Below are positions 27,326 through 36,422 of a stretch of DNA of 64,000 nt, one piece after another. Where the stretch lies: contig DASUOH010000031.1 in NCBI GenBank assembly GCA_036276735.1, positions 1-64,000 of the forward strand, written 5' to 3'. The position numbers and the translations under genes are program-made. Below the pieces are notes generated by a model that did not search any database, was not told the origin of the DNA, and worked only from the letters and a program-made list of their open reading frames with translations. This DNA comes from VRUE01 sp036276735 (GTDB lineage: Bacteria > Actinomycetota > Thermoleophilia > Solirubrobacterales > 70-9). Positions within the stretch are counted from its first letter, which is position 1. Each line of letters begins with the position of its first letter.

Positions 27326-28324
27326 TCAGGCCAGCTTCCAGCACTGCGTATCGCCCTCGTCGACCGCTTCGGCCTCTCCGCGGATCGCCAGGTGGTCGAG
27401 CGCAGCGCGGACGATCTGCAATGCCCAGGCGCTGGCGGGCGATTTGATGTTCTCCGGGCCGATCAGCTCGGCGACGACTTCGAAGGCGGTCCGCTCGCCC
27501 TCGGCCAGCGAGGCGCGCACTTTGCCGAGCAGCTCGTCGACCTGGCGGCGCGCCTCGGCGATCTTGGCCGCCGGTTCGCGGAAGGTGCGCCCGTGTCCGG
27601 GCAGGACGAGGTCGACCGGGAGCGGCTCGATCTCGTCGAGGCCGCCGAGGAATTCGCCGACCGGGTCGGGCGTGTGCCCGTAGTCGAAGAAGAGGACCGT
27701 GCGGCCGAGCAGGTGGTCGCCGGAGATCATCAGCCTGCGCTCGGGCTGGTGGAGGACGACATGCGAAGGCGCGTGGCCGGGCGTCTCGTGGACCTGCCAG
27801 GTGCCGAGGTCGGTCTCGACCTCGACGCCGGGCAGCAGGTCGCGGTGAGGCTCGACGATGCCGTCGATCCCGGTCTCGTCGTCTTCGGAGCGAGCCTGCC
27901 GATAGCGCTCCAGCGCCGCCGCTGGGACGCCGCTCTCTCGCGCGACGCTGATCCGCCGCTCCAGGGCCGCCGCGGGATCGTCGGCGAGCAGGCGCACGTG
28001 CTCCCAGGCGGGGTGCATCCACAGCTCGCAGCCGGCGGCCGCGACGATCGGCGCCGCCAGCCCGTAGTGGTCGATGTGCGAGTGCGTGCAGACGACGAGC
28101 CGGACGTCCTCGAGGCCGAAGCCGGCCTGCGAGAGCGCCAGCTCGAAGTCGCGCAGCCGTCCCTTGCCGCCGATCCCGGTGTCGAAGAGGACGACGCCGC
28201 CATCGGCCGCCAGCGCCCAGACGTTGCCGTGTGGAACGCCCGGCCAGGGCAGCGCCAGGCGCAGCCGCCAGGCGCCGGGCAGGACCCGTTCGGTCCGCGG
28301 CGCCTCGGGCCGCTCAGACGCCAC
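27326..28324 (-). CDS. Metallo-beta-lactamase-fold hydrolase (glyoxalase II-like)
   Basis: This 332-aa protein has the di-metal motif THSHIDH (His81-His86), and further ligands in ETPGHAPSH and ISGDHLLG. A late VLPGHGRTF supplies the last His. The C-terminal about 90 residues (after 240) form a helical domain like that of multimodular MBL hydrolases similar to RNase Z/LACTB2 or glyoxalase II. The catalytic substrate is not assignable. It begins the minus-strand run of four genes ending with the propeller protein. Confidence 0.85.
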   Translation of the reverse strand: MASERPEAPRTERVLPGAWRLRLALPWPGVPHGNVWALAADGGVVLFDTGIGGKGRLRDFELALSQAGFGLEDVRLVVCTHSHIDHYGLAAPIVAAAGCELWMHPAWEHVRLLADDPAAALERRISVARESGVPAAALERYRQARSEDDETGIDGIVEPHRDLLPGVEVETDLGTWQVHETPGHAPSHVVLHQPERRLMISGDHLLGRTVLFFDYGHTPDPVGEFLGGLDEIEPLPVDLVLPGHGRTFREPAAKIAEARRQVDELLGKVRASLAEGERTAFEVVAELIGPENIKSPASAWALQIVRAALDHLAIRGEAEAVDEGDTQCWKLA

Positions 28325-28382
28325 GCCGGCTCTCGGGGTCGCTCATCGGGGCCGCATCCTTTCAAGCAACCCCCCTGCCAAG

Positions 28383-29579
28383 ATGGCCGCGATGGCGTCC
28401 GCTGCCGAAACGCGCCGCTCGCGGGTCGCCGCCGTCATGCGTGAAGGCGAGCGGGTGACGCCGCTCGAGCTCTTCTTCGACCTCGTCTTCGTCCTCGCGC
28501 TCACCCAGTGCACGGCGCTGATGGCGCACGAACCGACCTGGCCGGGCCTCGGCCGGGGCCTGCTGCTGCTTGGCGTGCTGTGGTGGACCTGGGTCGGCTA
28601 CTCCTGGCTGACCAGCGTCGTCGACCCGGAGGAGGGGGCGGTGCGGGGGGCGATGTTCGCGGCCATGGCGGCGCTGCTGATCGTCTCGCTCTGCGTTCCG
28701 AAGGCCTTCGACGACGAGGCGCTCGTCTTCGCGCTCGCCTACGGCGTCGTGCGGGCCGGGCACATCGCGCTGTTCACGATCGCCAGCCGCGACGACGCGG
28801 ACCTTCGCCACTCCGTCAACGGCCTGGCGATCGGAACGGCGGTCGGCGTCAGCCTGATCGCGGTTAGCTCCCTCTTCGACGGCGTCGCCCAAGGCGGGAT
28901 CTGGGCGCTGGCGTTGGCGCTCGACGTCAGCGCGCCCTACTTCTTCATCAACCCGGCTGGCTGGAAGCTGGCGCCCGGGCACTTCGCCGAGCGGCACGGC
29001 CTGATCCTGATCGTCGCGCTCGGCGAGTCGATCGTGGCGATCGGCGCGGCGGCGGAGCTGGGCCTCGACGCCGGCATCGTCGCCGCGGCGGTGCTCGGCA
29101 TCGCACTGGCCGCGGCGCTGTGGTGGATCTACTTCGACGTGGTCGCGCTGGTCGCCGCACGGCGCTTGGCCGAAGCCGAGCCGGGCCTCGTTCAGAACGA
29201 GATGGCGCGCGACTCGTACTCCTATCTGCACTTCCCGATGCTCGCCGGCATCGTCCTCGTCGCCCTCGCGATCAAGAAGACGCTCGCGCATGTCGGCGAC
29301 CCGCTGGAGGTCGTGCCGGCGTTCGCGCTGCTCGGCGGGCTCGCCGCCTACCTGCTCGGCCACGTCGCCTTCCGTTATCGCCACATTCACACGATCAACT
29401 GGCGACGGCTGATCCTCGCCGTCGGGCTGATCGCCCTAATGCCCGCGGCGCTGGAGTTGCCGGCGCTCGCAACGCTGGCGATCGCCACGGCGCTGCTCTG
29501 GGCGCTAATCGCCTACGAGACGCACCTCTACGGCGAGAACCGGGCGCGACTGCGGCGGGCGGAGCGGATCGAGATCTAG
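28383..29579 (+). CDS. LtrA-like (low temperature requirement A) multi-span membrane protein
   Basis: The product (398 aa) begins with the LtrA signature VTPLELFFDLVFVLALTQ, followed by about ten hydrophobic segments and RHGLILIVALGESIVAIG, a second hallmark of the family. LtrA was named from a Listeria mutant unable to grow in the cold; its biochemical activity is not established. ATG 28383 and ATG 28392 are both possible starts, and neither has a clear ribosome-binding site. Divergent from the hydrolase gene at 28324. Confidence 0.85.
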   Translation: MAAMASAAETRRSRVAAVMREGERVTPLELFFDLVFVLALTQCTALMAHEPTWPGLGRGLLLLGVLWWTWVGYSWLTSVVDPEEGAVRGAMFAAMAALLIVSLCVPKAFDDEALVFALAYGVVRAGHIALFTIASRDDADLRHSVNGLAIGTAVGVSLIAVSSLFDGVAQGGIWALALALDVSAPYFFINPAGWKLAPGHFAERHGLILIVALGESIVAIGAAAELGLDAGIVAAAVLGIALAAALWWIYFDVVALVAARRLAEAEPGLVQNEMARDSYSYLHFPMLAGIVLVALAIKKTLAHVGDPLEVVPAFALLGGLAAYLLGHVAFRYRHIHTINWRRLILAVGLIALMPAALELPALATLAIATALLWALIAYETHLYGENRARLRRAERIEI

Positions 29580-29613
29580 CGGCTCCGGCCCTATCGTCAA
29601 GAGGCCGGACTCC

Positions 29614-29787
29614 CTAGATGGTCGAGAGGCCGATCGCGAGCAGCGGGAAGGCCGCCAGGACGCCGAGGAAGGCGCCGATTGCCAAGCCGGTTGCGGCGCC
29701 CGTGCTGCGCGAGCGGGCACCGGAGACCAGCCCGACGAGGGTCGAGAGGAGAGCGATTCCTAGTCCGAGCCAGAAGATGTCGGGCAT
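29614..29787 (-). CDS. Small two-span membrane protein, hypothetical
   Basis: Starting at ATG 29787 gives 57 aa: MPDIFWLGLGIALLSTLVGL, a short basic loop (GARSRST), and a second span (LAIGAFLGVLAAFPLLAIGL). No domain is recognised. The short hairpin of two helices could be a holin-like or stress-related small protein, but nothing in the neighbourhood decides this. It lies 27 bases beyond the convergent LtrA stop. Confidence 0.5.
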   Translation of the reverse strand: MPDIFWLGLGIALLSTLVGLVSGARSRSTGAATGLAIGAFLGVLAAFPLLAIGLSTI

Positions 29788-29846
29788 GGGCGGCGGCAGC
29801 CTATCGAACGACCCCGGTCGTAGGCCGGTCCGAAGCCACAACGAGA

Positions 29847-29870
29847 AGCGCCGGCCCCAGGGCCGGCGCT
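29847..29870 (-). terminator. Stem-loop downstream of the GlsB/YeaQ-family gene
   Basis: A perfect 10-bp inverted repeat (AGCGCCGGCC and GGCCGGCGCT) with a 4-base loop lies 58 bases after the stop of the small membrane gene at 29928. No strong U-tract follows, so it is a terminator only by position and stability. Confidence 0.5.
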
Positions 29871-29890
29871 CCATTTGGAGAGATCTCCTC

Positions 29891-29908
29891 AGGCGCCCGA
29901 AAGCGCCT
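29891..29908 (-). terminator. Second stem-loop downstream of the GlsB/YeaQ-family gene
   Basis: A 6-bp inverted repeat AGGCGC/GCGCCT with a 6-base loop lies between the stop at 29928 and the stronger stem at 29847. The two form a tandem hairpin pair. Confidence 0.35.
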
Positions 29909-29927
29909 ATGGGCATCCCCCCAAGTT

Positions 29928-30209
29928 TCAGCGATAGGCGCTGCGGTGCCCCGCCCGGTCGCCGGCCACCATCCTGTAGAGGAACAGGAGCAGAAGCGCG
30001 CCGCCGATCGCGATCAGCCAGGTGCCGATGTCGAAGAACTCGTCGAGATCGCCGATGCCGAGGGCGCTGGCAATGAAGCCGCCAACCAAGGCGCCGGCGA
30101 TGCCGATCAGGGTCGTCACGATGAAGCCACCCGGATCGTCACCGGGCATGATCAGCTTCGCGATCGCCCCCGCCAGCAGGCCGAGCACAATCCAACCGAT
30201 GATTCCCAC
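29928..30209 (-). CDS. GlsB/YeaQ/YmgE-family small stress membrane protein
   Basis: The product (93 aa) begins at GTG 30209 behind AAAGGAG. It matches the transglycosylase-associated-protein family: GIIGWIVLGLLAGAIAKLIM, PGDDPGGFIVTTLIGIAGA and GGFIASALG form three spans with Gly-rich packing. The C-terminal extension carries one more hydrophobic segment. Members are small envelope stress proteins of uncertain activity. Two stem-loops follow it. Confidence 0.88.
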   Translation of the reverse strand: MGIIGWIVLGLLAGAIAKLIMPGDDPGGFIVTTLIGIAGALVGGFIASALGIGDLDEFFDIGTWLIAIGGALLLLFLYRMVAGDRAGHRSAYR

Positions 30210-30295
30210 GGTGAACTCCTTTCGCGGTTTGCAACCCCTTTCGGGGCCACAGTTACCCAGCCTGCGATAGAGCCGAAACGGATAAATTCGCTCGT

Positions 30296-30892
30296 GTGAA
30301 AATCCTTGCATTCAGCGATCTGCACCGCGACCTGCCCCAAGCGGCACGGCTGGTCGCGATGGCCGCTGAGGCAGACGTCGTGATTGGAGCCGGCGACTTC
30401 GCCTCGGTGCACGAGGGGCTGGAGGAGACGATCGACGCCCTGGCGGTGATCGAGAGGCCCACCGTGCTGGTGCCCGGCAACAACGAGACCGCCGACGCGC
30501 TGCGCGAGGCGGCGAGCGGCTGGCCCGCCGCCACCGTCCTGCACGGCGAGGGGACGACGATCGACGGCGTCGAGCTCTACGGGCTCGGCGCAGGAATCCC
30601 CGTCACCCCGTGGGACTGGAGCTTCGACCTCGACGACGAGGCGGCCGCGGAGCAGCTGGCCGCCTGTCCCGAGGGTGCCGTGCTCGTCCTCCACTCGCCT
30701 CCACAGGGCCACTGCGACGCCAGCGGCGATGGCACCCACTTCGGCAGCGAGGCGCTGTTGCGGGCGATCGAGGAGAAGCGCCCCCGCCTCGCGGTCTGCG
30801 GCCACATCCACGAGTCGTGGGGCTGCCAGAGCCGCATCGGCGAGACGCCCGTCCGGAACCTGGGGCCGCAGGGCACCTGGCTGGAGGCTTAG
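30296..30892 (+). CDS. Calcineurin-like metallophosphoesterase
   Basis: This 198-aa protein shows the di-metal phosphoesterase motifs in order: FSDLHRD, VIGAGDFA, PGNNET (in place of GNHE), HSPPQGHCD and CGHIHES. The compact size suits a small phosphodiesterase or protein phosphatase. The start is GTG 30296, which gives the family's N-terminal strand MKILAFSDLH. Divergent from the GlsB-like gene by 86 bases, with the Liv permease gene starting 48 bases downstream. Confidence 0.87.
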   Translation: MKILAFSDLHRDLPQAARLVAMAAEADVVIGAGDFASVHEGLEETIDALAVIERPTVLVPGNNETADALREAASGWPAATVLHGEGTTIDGVELYGLGAGIPVTPWDWSFDLDDEAAAEQLAACPEGAVLVLHSPPQGHCDASGDGTHFGSEALLRAIEEKRPRLAVCGHIHESWGCQSRIGETPVRNLGPQGTWLEA

Positions 30893-30940
30893 CCGCCGAG
30901 AGGACACGAGAAGCGCCAAAGCGGGTAGTGGCGAACCGCG

Positions 30941-31909
30941 ATGGGAAACCTCAGCGGCTCGGTCCGCGACCGTCCGGAGGCGGCGGCGTTCGGCGTTTTG
31001 GCGCTGATGGTGCTGGCCCTGCTTGCGGCTCGCGGCCTTCATGACGTCGCTCAGTCGACGCTGAACGGGTTGACGTTGGGGACGATTTACGCGCTTGGCG
31101 CCGTCGGGCTGACGCTGGTCTACGGAATCCTGCGTCTCGTCAACTTCGCCCACGGCGACTTCCTCGCCTTCGGCGCCTACATGGCGTACCTGGTCAACGT
31201 CACCTGGGGGATGCCGCTGTTCGCGGCGATCTTCTTCGCGATGGCGACGACGGCGCTGCTCGGGCTCTTCTTCGAGCGGACGATGTGGAGGCCGATGCGG
31301 GCCAAAGGCGCCGGCTTCCTGCAGCTCCTCTTGATGACGATTGGGCTCGCCTTCGTGATCCGCTCGACCATCCAGTGGTTCTGGGGAACCGAGATCCGCA
31401 CGCTCGACGTCAACGTCGTCGACAGCGTCACTTTCCTGGGCCTGCGAATCGGCGAGACCGAGCTGCTGGTGATCGTCGTCGGCCTCGCGGTGCTCTTGGC
31501 GACCGCGGCCGTGGTCCGCTTCAGCCTGCTCGGCAAGCGGATGCGGGCGCTGTCGGACGACCTCGCCCTGGCCGAGACGGCGGGCATCGACACCCGCCGG
31601 GTCATCCTCTACACCTGGCTCTTCGCGGGGGCGCTGGCCGGCCTCGCCGGCGTCCTCTCCGGCGCGCTGACCAACCTCCGTCCCGAGCTGGGCTTCGAGC
31701 TGCTGCTGCCGATCTTCGCCGCGGTCATCCTCGGCGGCATCGGCAACCCGTTCGGGGCGCTGACCGCGGGGATCGTGCTCGGCGTCGTCATCGAGTGGTC
31801 GACGCTGGTGGTCGAGCCGCGCTGGAAGGTGACCTTCGGCTTCGTCGCCCTGATCGTCGCGCTGGTTATCCGGCCGCAGGGCATCTTCGGACAGGCGAGA
31901 GCGGCATGA
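30941..31909 (+). CDS. livH: Branched-chain amino-acid ABC transporter permease LivH
   Basis: The product (322 aa) is one of two permease subunits of a HAAT-type importer. It has eight or so spans and the LivH landmarks LNGLTLGTIYALGAVGLTLV, LRLVNFAHGDF and AVILGGIGNPFGAL. It opens a livHMGF operon whose genes all overlap by a few bases. The ATGA with livM at 31906 implies coupled translation. Confidence 0.95.
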   Translation: MGNLSGSVRDRPEAAAFGVLALMVLALLAARGLHDVAQSTLNGLTLGTIYALGAVGLTLVYGILRLVNFAHGDFLAFGAYMAYLVNVTWGMPLFAAIFFAMATTALLGLFFERTMWRPMRAKGAGFLQLLLMTIGLAFVIRSTIQWFWGTEIRTLDVNVVDSVTFLGLRIGETELLVIVVGLAVLLATAAVVRFSLLGKRMRALSDDLALAETAGIDTRRVILYTWLFAGALAGLAGVLSGALTNLRPELGFELLLPIFAAVILGGIGNPFGALTAGIVLGVVIEWSTLVVEPRWKVTFGFVALIVALVIRPQGIFGQARAA

Positions 31910-32901
31910 GCGCGCTGCCGCTTGCGGTCACCTTCGAGGCCTTCACCGACACCGGCTTCTGGAGCGGCGTGCTGGTCATCGCCGGCATCTACGCGGTCGT
32001 CTCGCTCGGCCTCCAGCTAAACGTCGGCTACACCGGCATCGTCAACTTTGGCCAGGCCGGCTTCATGGCGGTCGGCGGCTACTCGATGGCGATCCTCGTG
32101 CTCGAGGCCGGCCTCTCCTTCTGGCTGGCGCTGCCGCTCGCGGTGGCGATCACGATGGCCTTCGGCGTCCTGATCGGACTGCCGTCGCTGCGGCTGCGGG
32201 CCGACTACCTGGCGATCGTCACCCTCGCGACCGCCGAGGTGGTGCGGCTCGTCGCCCAGAACGCGCGCGGGCTGACCGGCGGCAACAAAGGCCTCTACTG
32301 CGAGTTCGAGGGCGTGGAGCAGAGGTGTTTCGACGACGCCTGGCGCTCGGTCTCGGACGGGGTCCTCGGCTTCGTCGAGAGCTTCTGGGCAGACCCCGAG
32401 CCGCTGCTGCCGCTGCTGCTGGTCGTCTGGCTGACGGTGGCGGTGGCGATCGTCGGGCTCAACTACGTGCAGCGGACGCCGTGGGGACGGGTGCTGCGCG
32501 CGGTCCGCGAGGACGAGGAGGCGGCGCGGGCGCTCGGCAAGAACACCCTCCTCCACAAGCTTCAGTCGCTGGCGATCTCCGCCCTGCTCGGCGCCGTCGC
32601 CGGTTTCTACCTCGCCCTCTTCCTGACCACGATCCACCCCGACGACTACGAGCCGATCGTCACCTTCTTCGCCTTCGGCGTGCTGATCCTCGGCGGCCTC
32701 GCCAGCTACACCGGGGTCGCGATCGGCGCGGTGCTGCTCTGGACGCTGCTTGAAGGGACCCGCTTCGTCGAGCTGCCGATCAGCGAGGAGAAGGCGGCCG
32801 CCCTGCGCTTTGCGATCGTCGGCGTGGTCCTGATCGGGCTGATGGCCTTCCGGCCGCAGGGCATCTTCGGCAAACGAGAGGAGATGGTCCTTGGCGATTG
32901 A
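31906..32901 (+). CDS. livM: Branched-chain amino-acid ABC transporter permease LivM
   Basis: This 331-aa permease has about nine spans with the LivM signatures LQLNVGYTGIVNFGQAGFMA, LRLRADYLAIVTLATAEV and WGRVLRAVREDEEAA, the last being the EAA-like loop that contacts the ATPases. A loop of about 50 residues (NKGLYCEFEGVEQRCF) carries two Cys residues. The start overlaps the livH stop (ATGA), and the end overlaps the TTG start of livG. Confidence 0.95.
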   Translation: MSALPLAVTFEAFTDTGFWSGVLVIAGIYAVVSLGLQLNVGYTGIVNFGQAGFMAVGGYSMAILVLEAGLSFWLALPLAVAITMAFGVLIGLPSLRLRADYLAIVTLATAEVVRLVAQNARGLTGGNKGLYCEFEGVEQRCFDDAWRSVSDGVLGFVESFWADPEPLLPLLLVVWLTVAVAIVGLNYVQRTPWGRVLRAVREDEEAARALGKNTLLHKLQSLAISALLGAVAGFYLALFLTTIHPDDYEPIVTFFAFGVLILGGLASYTGVAIGAVLLWTLLEGTRFVELPISEEKAAALRFAIVGVVLIGLMAFRPQGIFGKREEMVLGD

Positions 32902-33700
32902 GACGGCAAGCGCGCCGGCGCTGCCGGAAAGCGGCACGGCGCTGCTGGAGGTCGACGGGGTCGTCAAGCGCTTCGGCGGCGTCGCCGCGGTCGACGGCGC
33001 CGCGTTCGCGGTCGAGGCCGGCTCGATCACGGCGCTGATCGGCCCCAACGGCGCCGGCAAGACGACGCTCTTCGACGTCGTCACCGGCTTCCAGCGGGCC
33101 GACGGCGGCTCGGTCCGGCTCGGCGGGGACGAGGTGCTGGGGCTGCCCGCCTACGCCGTGGCGCGGCGCGGCATGGTGCGGACGTTCCAGATCACCAGGG
33201 CCCTGGCGGCGATGCCGGTGCTCGACAACATGATGCTCGCCGCTCCCGCCCAGCCCGGCGAGCGCCTGCGCAACCTGCTGCTGCGGCCGGGGCCTGTCCG
33301 ACAGCGGGAGCGCGAGGTGCGCGAGCGGGCACTCGAGCTGCTCGACCTCTTCGGCCTCGAGCCGGTCGCCACTGACTACGCGGGCACGCTCTCCGGCGGC
33401 CAGCGCAAGCTCCTGGAGCTGGCCCGCGCCCTGATGGCGGAGCCGCGCCTGCTGCTTCTCGACGAGCCGATGGCCGGGATCAACCCGACGCTCGGGCAGC
33501 GCCTGCTCGAGCACATCCAGGAGCTGCGGCGGGAGAGCGGCATGACCTTCCTCTTCGTCGAGCACGACATGGACGTGGTGATGACCCACTCCGACCGGGT
33601 CGTGGTGATGGCCGAGGGTCGCGTGATCGCCAGCGGCGCGCCGGGCGAGGTGCGCCAGAACCGCGCCGTGGTCGACGCCTATCTCGGGGGGCCGGCGTGA
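32891..33700 (+). CDS. livG: Branched-chain amino-acid ABC transporter ATP-binding protein LivG
   Basis: The product (269 aa) has Walker A GPNGAGKTT, signature LSGGQRKLLELARAL, Walker B LLLLDEPMAG, and the switch His in FVEHDMDVV. The LivG-type C-terminus (VDAYLGG) is present. The start is TTG 32891, with GGAGATG about 8 bases upstream, inside the end of livM. A GTGA overlap leads into livF. Confidence 0.95.
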   Translation: MAIETASAPALPESGTALLEVDGVVKRFGGVAAVDGAAFAVEAGSITALIGPNGAGKTTLFDVVTGFQRADGGSVRLGGDEVLGLPAYAVARRGMVRTFQITRALAAMPVLDNMMLAAPAQPGERLRNLLLRPGPVRQREREVRERALELLDLFGLEPVATDYAGTLSGGQRKLLELARALMAEPRLLLLDEPMAGINPTLGQRLLEHIQELRRESGMTFLFVEHDMDVVMTHSDRVVVMAEGRVIASGAPGEVRQNRAVVDAYLGGPA

Positions 33701-34449
33701 GCCCCGCGGGCCCAAACGGAAGCGCGAACGGCGCCCTGCTCACCGCCGAGGGCTTGGTCGCCGGTTACGTGCCCGAGGTCGACATCCTCAACGGCGTCTC
33801 CTTCGAGGTGCGCGAGGGAGAGATCGCGACCCTGGTCGGCCCCAACGGCGCCGGCAAGTCGACCCTGATCAAAGCGATCTTCGGCCTGTTGCGCCCGCGC
33901 CAGGGCCGGGTCGTCCTGCGCGGCGAGGACCTCACCGGTCAGCAACCGCACGCGATCGCGCGGCGCGGCATGAGCTACGTGCCGCAGCTCGACAACGTCT
34001 TCCCCAGCCTGACGGTCGAGGAGAACCTCGAGATCGGCTCGCTCGACCGGGCGCGAACGCGGGAGCGGATCGAGGCGATGTACGAGCTGTTCCCCCGGCT
34101 CGGCGAGCGACGGCGGCAGGCGGCCGGGACGATGAGCGGCGGCGAGCGACAGATGCTGGCGATGGCGCGGGCGTTGATGCCCGAGCCGCAGGTGCTGCTG
34201 CTCGACGAGCCCTCCGCCGGGCTGGCTCCGGCTTTCGTCGAGGCGATCTTCGCGCAGGTGCGCGAGATCAACGAGTCGGGCGTGACTGTCGTGATGGTCG
34301 AGCAGAACGCGCGACGGGCGCTGGCGATGTCGGACCGCGGCTACGTCCTGGAGCTTGGCCGCAACCGCTTCGAGGGAAGCGGCCGCGACCTGCTCGAGGA
34401 TCCGAAGGTCGCCGAGCTCTACCTGGGCGGCTCGGCGACCTCCGCCTGA
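33697..34449 (+). CDS. livF: Branched-chain amino-acid ABC transporter ATP-binding protein LivF
   Basis: This 250-aa ATPase has Walker A GPNGAGKST, signature MSGGERQMLAMARAL, Walker B LLLLDEPSAGLAP, and the LivF-specific MVEQNARRAL. It starts at GTG 33697, overlapping the livG stop. It completes the transporter. The operon ends 3 bases from the convergent receptor gene. Confidence 0.95.
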   Translation: MSPAGPNGSANGALLTAEGLVAGYVPEVDILNGVSFEVREGEIATLVGPNGAGKSTLIKAIFGLLRPRQGRVVLRGEDLTGQQPHAIARRGMSYVPQLDNVFPSLTVEENLEIGSLDRARTRERIEAMYELFPRLGERRRQAAGTMSGGERQMLAMARALMPEPQVLLLDEPSAGLAPAFVEAIFAQVREINESGVTVVMVEQNARRALAMSDRGYVLELGRNRFEGSGRDLLEDPKVAELYLGGSATSA

Positions 34450-34452
34450 CGC

Positions 34453-35739
34453 TTATTCGTCGGCGCTCACCTCGACGGTGTCGACTTTCGTCAGTTTGCC
34501 GCCTTTGAATTCGGAGACGTCGTAGATGTAGCGGCTGAGGTCGCCGTTTTCATCCCAGTCGATCGGGCCCGAAGCGCCTTCGTAGTCGATGTCCTCGCCG
34601 TTATCGAGCGCTTCGATCGCTTTCGGCAGCTCCTCGAAGGTGTACTTCGTGCCGCCCGGTCCGGTGACGTCGACGATCGCGTCCGCCATCTCGGCGCCGT
34701 CGGTCGAACCGGCCGCGACCGCTGCCAGGTAGCAGAGGATCACATCGTCGAAGGTGGTCGCGTCGAACAGGTTGCGGGGCGGTCCCGGGGCGCCTTCATA
34801 CCGTTTGTCGAAGGCTTTCGGGGCTTCGCCCGCGAAGGTGCCGGGGGCGGTGCCGAGCATCCCTTCGCTCACCTCCGGCCCGACCAGTTCGGTCAGGTCG
34901 GTCGAGCTGAGGCCGTCCGTGATGAAGGTCTGCTCCGGCGACCATTTGCCGGTGCGGACCAGCGCCGGCCCGAGTTTGGCGAACGTTTCCGGGAAGTCGA
35001 TGATCACGAAGTTGTCCGGGCTGCCGGAGACGAGCTGGTCGGCCTCGGAGTTGTAGCTCGGCTGTTCGGGGTCGTAGATGACTTTCTCGGCGACTTTGGC
35101 GCCCCGTTCTTCAAGCTCGGCCTCGAGCGAGTCGGCGAAGCCGGTGCCGTAGAGGTCGTTGCGGGCACCGATGTTGATCGTCTTGCCTTTGAGCCCGCCC
35201 AGCTCTTTCTCCATCCGGTCGGCGAGCGCTTTGCCCTGCAGGCCGTCGGGCGGGGCGGTGCGGGCGAAGAGCCCTTCGTCGTCGAGGTCGGAGAGCGCGT
35301 CGGCGGTCGATGCGGGCGAGATCAGCAGCACGCCCTCGGGGACGGTGACCGAGCGTGCCACCGCGACCGTCGCGGTCGAGGCGTAGTCGCCCGAGATGCA
35401 GCTGGCTCCGTCGGCGATCAGTTTGCGCGCCGCCTGAACGCCGCCCTGGTCGTCGGAGGCGCCATCCTCGGTGACCAGCTCGACGGTGTGCTCGACGCCG
35501 GCTCCTTTGATCGCCGCCTGGATCTCGTTGGCGGCCAGCTCGCCGGCCTTCTCCCCGGCGGCGCCGTACGGAGCGAGGTCGCCGGTCAGGGGAACCAGGT
35601 TGCCGACGGTCAGGTCGATCTGGGCAGCGCCGCCACCACCCCCGCCCCCTTCGTCGTCGTCATCGCCGCAGGCGGCGACGCCGAGCGAAAGTGCGAGCAC
35701 AGCTACGGCAGTGGCCAAGACGAGGCTTGATCGCTTCAC
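34453..35739 (-). CDS. livK: Branched-chain amino-acid-binding lipoprotein (LivK-type)
   Basis: The product (428 aa) is the likely receptor for the adjacent LivHMGF importer. It begins at GTG 35739 behind AAAGGAGG and has a lipoprotein signal ending LGVAAC (Cys24). A low-complexity Asp/Gly linker (DDDDEGGGGGGG) follows. The mature domain is a periplasmic-binding type I (Leu/Ile/Val) fold: NLVPLTGDLAPYGAAG, then DDQGGVQAARKLI and VLLISPASTADALS. The gene is convergent to the operon rather than its first gene, so its transcription is independent. Confidence 0.92.
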   Translation of the reverse strand: MKRSSLVLATAVAVLALSLGVAACGDDDDEGGGGGGGAAQIDLTVGNLVPLTGDLAPYGAAGEKAGELAANEIQAAIKGAGVEHTVELVTEDGASDDQGGVQAARKLIADGASCISGDYASTATVAVARSVTVPEGVLLISPASTADALSDLDDEGLFARTAPPDGLQGKALADRMEKELGGLKGKTINIGARNDLYGTGFADSLEAELEERGAKVAEKVIYDPEQPSYNSEADQLVSGSPDNFVIIDFPETFAKLGPALVRTGKWSPEQTFITDGLSSTDLTELVGPEVSEGMLGTAPGTFAGEAPKAFDKRYEGAPGPPRNLFDATTFDDVILCYLAAVAAGSTDGAEMADAIVDVTGPGGTKYTFEELPKAIEALDNGEDIDYEGASGPIDWDENGDLSRYIYDVSEFKGGKLTKVDTVEVSADE

Positions 35740-35838
35740 CGGGATTCCTCCTTTGACGCCAGGCGCTCCTCGCGCGGGATGCGATTCCCCTTCCCGGAAC
35801 CGGTGCTCCAAAAACCAACACGCCGGTACCGGCGTCGC

Positions 35839-36340
35839 ATGCCAGTCGACCGCAACGGCGCCGCAGCCTTCGAGAAGCTGGTCGGAGAGCTCGACTACCC
35901 GATGTTCATCGCGACGACCAGCGCCAACGGCGAGCGAGCCGGCTGCCTCGTCGGAGTTCGCCACCCAGTGCAGCGTCGACCCGCCCCGCTTCCTCGTCTG
36001 CCTATCGGAGAAGAACCGCACCTACCGCGTGGCGTGTCAGGCCGAGGCGCTCGCCGTCCACTTCGTCCCATCGTCGGCCGACCACCTGGCGCAGCTCTTC
36101 GGCAGCGAGACGGGTGACGAGGTCGACAAGTTCGCCCAGTGCGAGTGGCACGAGGGACCCAGCGGCCTCCCGATCCTCGATGAGTGCGACAACTGGTTCG
36201 CCGGTGCCATCCTCACCCGCCACGACCTCGGCGACCACGTCGGCTTCCCGCTCGACCCCATCACCGCCCACAGCGGCACCCCGCTCGACGAATTCACCCT
36301 CCATCGGGCGCGGCGGATGGAGCCGGGGCACGAGGCGTAG
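35839..36340 (+). pseudogene. Flavin-reductase-like domain protein, broken by a one-base insertion
   Basis: The first frame, from ATG 35839, reads MPVDRNGAAAFEKLVGELDY, then an FMN-binding split-barrel segment to GCLVG. The second frame continues the same domain with FATQCSVDPPRFLVCLS and on to a normal end at 36340. Removing one G near 35956 (GTCGGAGTTCGCC) restores GCLVGFATQCS, the expected flavin-reductase signature. The whole would be about 166 aa, the usual size. The lesion is a real mutation or a sequencing error. Confidence 0.75.
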
Positions 36341-36422
36341 CCTGACGCCGTCTCCGCCCGTTAGGTCGCTCCTCACACGACCGGTCGGCAACCAATCAGG
36401 CCCCTCGGGGGTACTCCTTCCG

